Source of the DNA: an uncultured Eubacteriales bacterium
GTDB lineage: Bacteria; Bacillota; Clostridia; Christensenellales; Borkfalkiaceae
Length of the DNA: 7,362 nt
Direction of reading: 5' to 3'
Assembly: GCA_949745625.1 (NCBI GenBank)
Contig: CATJZR010000073.1
Span: 1-7,362, forward strand
Below the pieces are notes generated by a model. The model was not told where the DNA came from and did not search any database. It saw only the letters and a list, made by a program, of their open reading frames with translations. Shown piece after piece: positions 5,528-7,362 of this stretch. How positions within the stretch are numbered: position 1 is the stretch's first letter; the number at the start of each line of letters is the position of its first letter. Both the position numbers and the translations under genes were made by a program.

Positions 5528-6092
5528 GGACTTTTTTAAAAAATTCATAGATAAAAAGACGCTGAAATTTCTCGTAGTCGGCATTGCGAATACTGCCGTC
5601 GGCATGGGTATAATGCTGTTGCTTTCTTTTATTTTCAACAGGACCGTGCCCGAATTCGCGGCGCGACTGGTATTCACTTTAGGCACAACAAATTACACTG
5701 CGTCATATATTATTTCATCGGCTGTCAACTATATTGCCGGCGGCATACTCAGCTACTTTCTGAATAAGTACTGGTCGTTCGGCAATAAAGAAAAGTCCAA
5801 GGCGATAGTTGCGAAATTTATTGTGACCGTACTGTTAAGCTACGCCGCGGCATATCTTTGCGCAAAGCCATTAATGGAGCTTGCCCTTGAAAAGTCGGAT
5901 ATAGCCGGCAAGTGGAAAGAATTTATTGCGCTTATAGCAGGCGCGGGACTTTACACTGTTTTAAACTATTTCGGACAGAGGTTTTTTGCCTTTGCCGAAA
6001 GCAAGGATAAGGTTGCGCAGGCAGAGCTTGCCGCAGCTTCGGATACCGAAGATAAGGAAGATATTGTAGAGGAAGAGGATAGTAATGATTGA
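5514..6092 (+). CDS. GtrA/GtcA-family flippase with acidic C-terminal tail
   Basis: Members of this family are small four-helix membrane proteins thought to flip undecaprenyl-phosphate-linked sugars to the outer face. Here LKFLVVGIANTAVGMG (17-32) is the classic N-terminal motif. Helices lie at about 18-41, 62-85, 97-117 and 136-154, and SYFLNKYWSF (80-89) is the conserved loop after helix 2. The C-terminal NYFGQRFFAF (151-160) is also typical. At 192 residues it is longer than the common 120-150 because of a charged tail (161-192) with 13 Asp/Glu in 32 residues, likely cytoplasmic. The ATG at 5514 lies inside the end of the GT2 gene and has only a weak GAAG-like ribosome site, so translation probably depends on coupling. 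The tail codons provide the ribosome site of glyA, which overlaps by eight bases. Confidence 0.9.
   Translation: MNAVKDFFKKFIDKKTLKFLVVGIANTAVGMGIMLLLSFIFNRTVPEFAARLVFTLGTTNYTASYIISSAVNYIAGGILSYFLNKYWSFGNKEKSKAIVAKFIVTVLLSYAAAYLCAKPLMELALEKSDIAGKWKEFIALIAGAGLYTVLNYFGQRFFAFAESKDKVAQAELAAASDTEDKEDIVEEEDSND
6073..6079 (+). promoter_or_regulatory. Shine-Dalgarno for glyA within the flippase tail codons
   Basis: AAGAGGA lies five bases before the ATG at 6085 and is encoded by the Glu-Glu-Asp codons of the flippase's acidic tail. It decides the glyA start and shows that the two genes are translated from one message. Confidence 0.75.
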
Positions 6093-7332
6093 TATTTCCA
6101 TAATTCGCGAAACCGACCCCGAAATCGCAGCCGCGCTTGAGGGCGAACTAAACCGTCAGCGGAACAATATAGAGCTGATAGCAAGCGAAAACTTCGTTTC
6201 TCCCGCAGTTCTGGCTGCGGCAGGTAGTCACCTTACCAACAAATATGCGGAGGGTTATCCTTCGCATAGATATTACGGCGGCTGCCAATGCGTTGACGTC
6301 GCGGAAAATCTTGCGCGCGACAGACTGAAAGAGCTGTTCGGCTGCGAATACTGCAACGTGCAGCCTCACTCGGGTGCAAGCGCAAACCTTGCGGTGCTGT
6401 TCGCTGCGTGCGAAACGGGCGATACCGTTATGGGCATGAATCTTTCGCACGGCGGTCATCTTTCGCACGGCTCACCCGTGAATATTTCGGGCAAGTATTT
6501 TAAAATAGTGCCCTACGGCGTCGGCTGGAACGGACGCATAGACTACGACGAAATGGAAAAAACCGCGCTGGAATGTAAACCGAAGCTGATAATATGCGGC
6601 GCAAGCGCCTATCCGAGAATAATCGATTTCAAGCGTATCCGTGAAATCTGCGATAAGTGCGGAGCGCTTATGATGGCTGATATAGCGCATATTGCGGGCT
6701 TGGTTGCGGCCGGGCTTCACCCCTCGCCCGTGCCGTATGCGGATTTCGTAACGTCAACCACGCATAAAACTTTGCGCGGCCCGCGCGGCGGCATAATAAT
6801 GTGCCGTGAAAAGTGGGGTAAGGCTATCGACAAAGCCATATTCCCCGGCGTACAGGGCGGACCGCTTATGCACATAATCGCGGCAAAGGCGGTCGCTTTC
6901 AAGGAAGCGTTGAGTCCCGAATTTAAGGAATATCAGAAACAGATATTAAAAAATTCCGCAGCAATGGCGCGAATGTTCACTAAGCGCGGAATAAAAATGG
7001 TTTCCGGTGGAACGGATAATCACCTCATACTGCTCGATTTAAGGGGCAAGGATATAACCGGCAAACAACTTGAAGTAATGCTTGACGAAGTTAATATCAC
7101 CGTCAACAAAAACGCAATACCGTTCGATACGCAAAGTCCCTTTATAACATCGGGTATACGCATAGGTACTCCGGCAATAACCACTCGCGGAATGAAAGAG
7201 CAAGAGGCGGAAAAAATTGCGGACTTAATCTGCGAGGTTATCGAAAAACGCGAAAGTGCGCATGATTTCGTTAAGTCCGAAGTTGCGGCATTAAGCAAAG
7301 CGTTTCCGCTGTACGAAAACTGCATAAAATAA
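6085..7332 (+). CDS. glyA: Serine hydroxymethyltransferase (PLP-dependent)
   Basis: This 415-residue cytoplasmic enzyme interconverts serine plus tetrahydrofolate with glycine plus 5,10-methylene-tetrahydrofolate. It is full length for bacterial GlyA, and numbering runs one behind E. coli through most of the protein. Visible catalytic features are ASENF (33-37), NKYAEGYPSHRYYGG (52-66) with Tyr54, Glu56 and Tyr64, and His125 stacking on the cofactor. They also include DIAHIAG (199-205), with Asp199 and His202, and TTHKTLRGPRGG (225-236), with Lys228 forming the Schiff base. Arg359 in SGIRIGTPA binds the substrate carboxylate. The usual SGSQAN or SGAQAN cofactor loop reads SGASAN (96-101), with Ser for Gln. 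The start is supported by AAGAGGA. It is the last visible gene of the glycosylation operon, overlapping the flippase gene by eight bases. The remaining 30 bases of the window hold no complete terminator. Confidence 0.97.
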   Translation: MIDISIIRETDPEIAAALEGELNRQRNNIELIASENFVSPAVLAAAGSHLTNKYAEGYPSHRYYGGCQCVDVAENLARDRLKELFGCEYCNVQPHSGASANLAVLFAACETGDTVMGMNLSHGGHLSHGSPVNISGKYFKIVPYGVGWNGRIDYDEMEKTALECKPKLIICGASAYPRIIDFKRIREICDKCGALMMADIAHIAGLVAAGLHPSPVPYADFVTSTTHKTLRGPRGGIIMCREKWGKAIDKAIFPGVQGGPLMHIIAAKAVAFKEALSPEFKEYQKQILKNSAAMARMFTKRGIKMVSGGTDNHLILLDLRGKDITGKQLEVMLDEVNITVNKNAIPFDTQSPFITSGIRIGTPAITTRGMKEQEAEKIADLICEVIEKRESAHDFVKSEVAALSKAFPLYENCIK

Positions 7333-7362
7333 TAATTATAAAAACAGGCGGCGAAGTTTTCA

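Noticed and set aside
7341..7361. Possible start of a terminator or repeat after glyA (AAAAC and GTTTT flanking AGGCGG)
   Set aside because: Only a five-pair stem is complete inside the window. A larger terminator hairpin cannot be judged because the sequence ends.

Overview
The window looks like ordinary chromosomal DNA of an anaerobic member of the Bacillota, most likely Clostridia. I infer this from protein style rather than from a marker gene. The histidyl-tRNA synthetase carries a cysteine-pair-rich insert typical of anaerobic Firmicutes. The GT2 enzyme has the clostridial form of the GtrB family. Purine-rich Shine-Dalgarno sequences precede most genes, and the promoters are sigma-A-like. 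Base composition is balanced and even across the window, with no insertion sequence, phage gene, tRNA, rRNA or CRISPR.

Left part (1-1466, + strand): the 3' three quarters of hisS, cut by the window edge, is followed six bases later by trxA (thioredoxin). The pair ends at an elaborate nested hairpin (1386-1466). This hairpin also serves as the terminator of the convergent gene.

Middle part: a multi-spanning GT-C glycosyltransferase related to the Gpi18-like family lies on the - strand (1450-2880). It is transcribed away from a compact divergent intergenic region (2881-3044). That region has two back-to-back sigma-A-type promoters, each with a 17-base spacer and a perfect TATAAT. On the + side it has a leader whose first hairpin, a 26-base perfect palindrome, and second hairpin share bases and cannot form together. 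This arrangement suggests an attenuator-like switch.

Right part (3045-7332, + strand): four genes with overlapping ends (4, 14 and 8 bases) form one tight operon. They are a GT-C/GT39-like membrane glycosyltransferase, a GtrB/CsbB-type polyprenyl-phosphate glycosyltransferase, a GtrA/GtcA-type flippase with an acidic tail, and glyA (serine hydroxymethyltransferase). The first three make up a complete three-component surface-glycosylation module. GtrB would charge undecaprenyl phosphate with a sugar on the cytoplasmic side, GtrA would flip it, and a GT-C enzyme would transfer the sugar to an extracellular polymer such as a teichoic acid or wall polysaccharide. The divergent Gpi18-like enzyme may supply a second acceptor or linkage specificity. 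Attaching glyA, a one-carbon and glycine metabolism gene, by translational overlap is unexpected.

No clearly new class of system is present. The most noteworthy points are the alternative hairpins in the operon leader, the shared divergent promoter region, the glyA coupling and the doubled GT-C enzymes.
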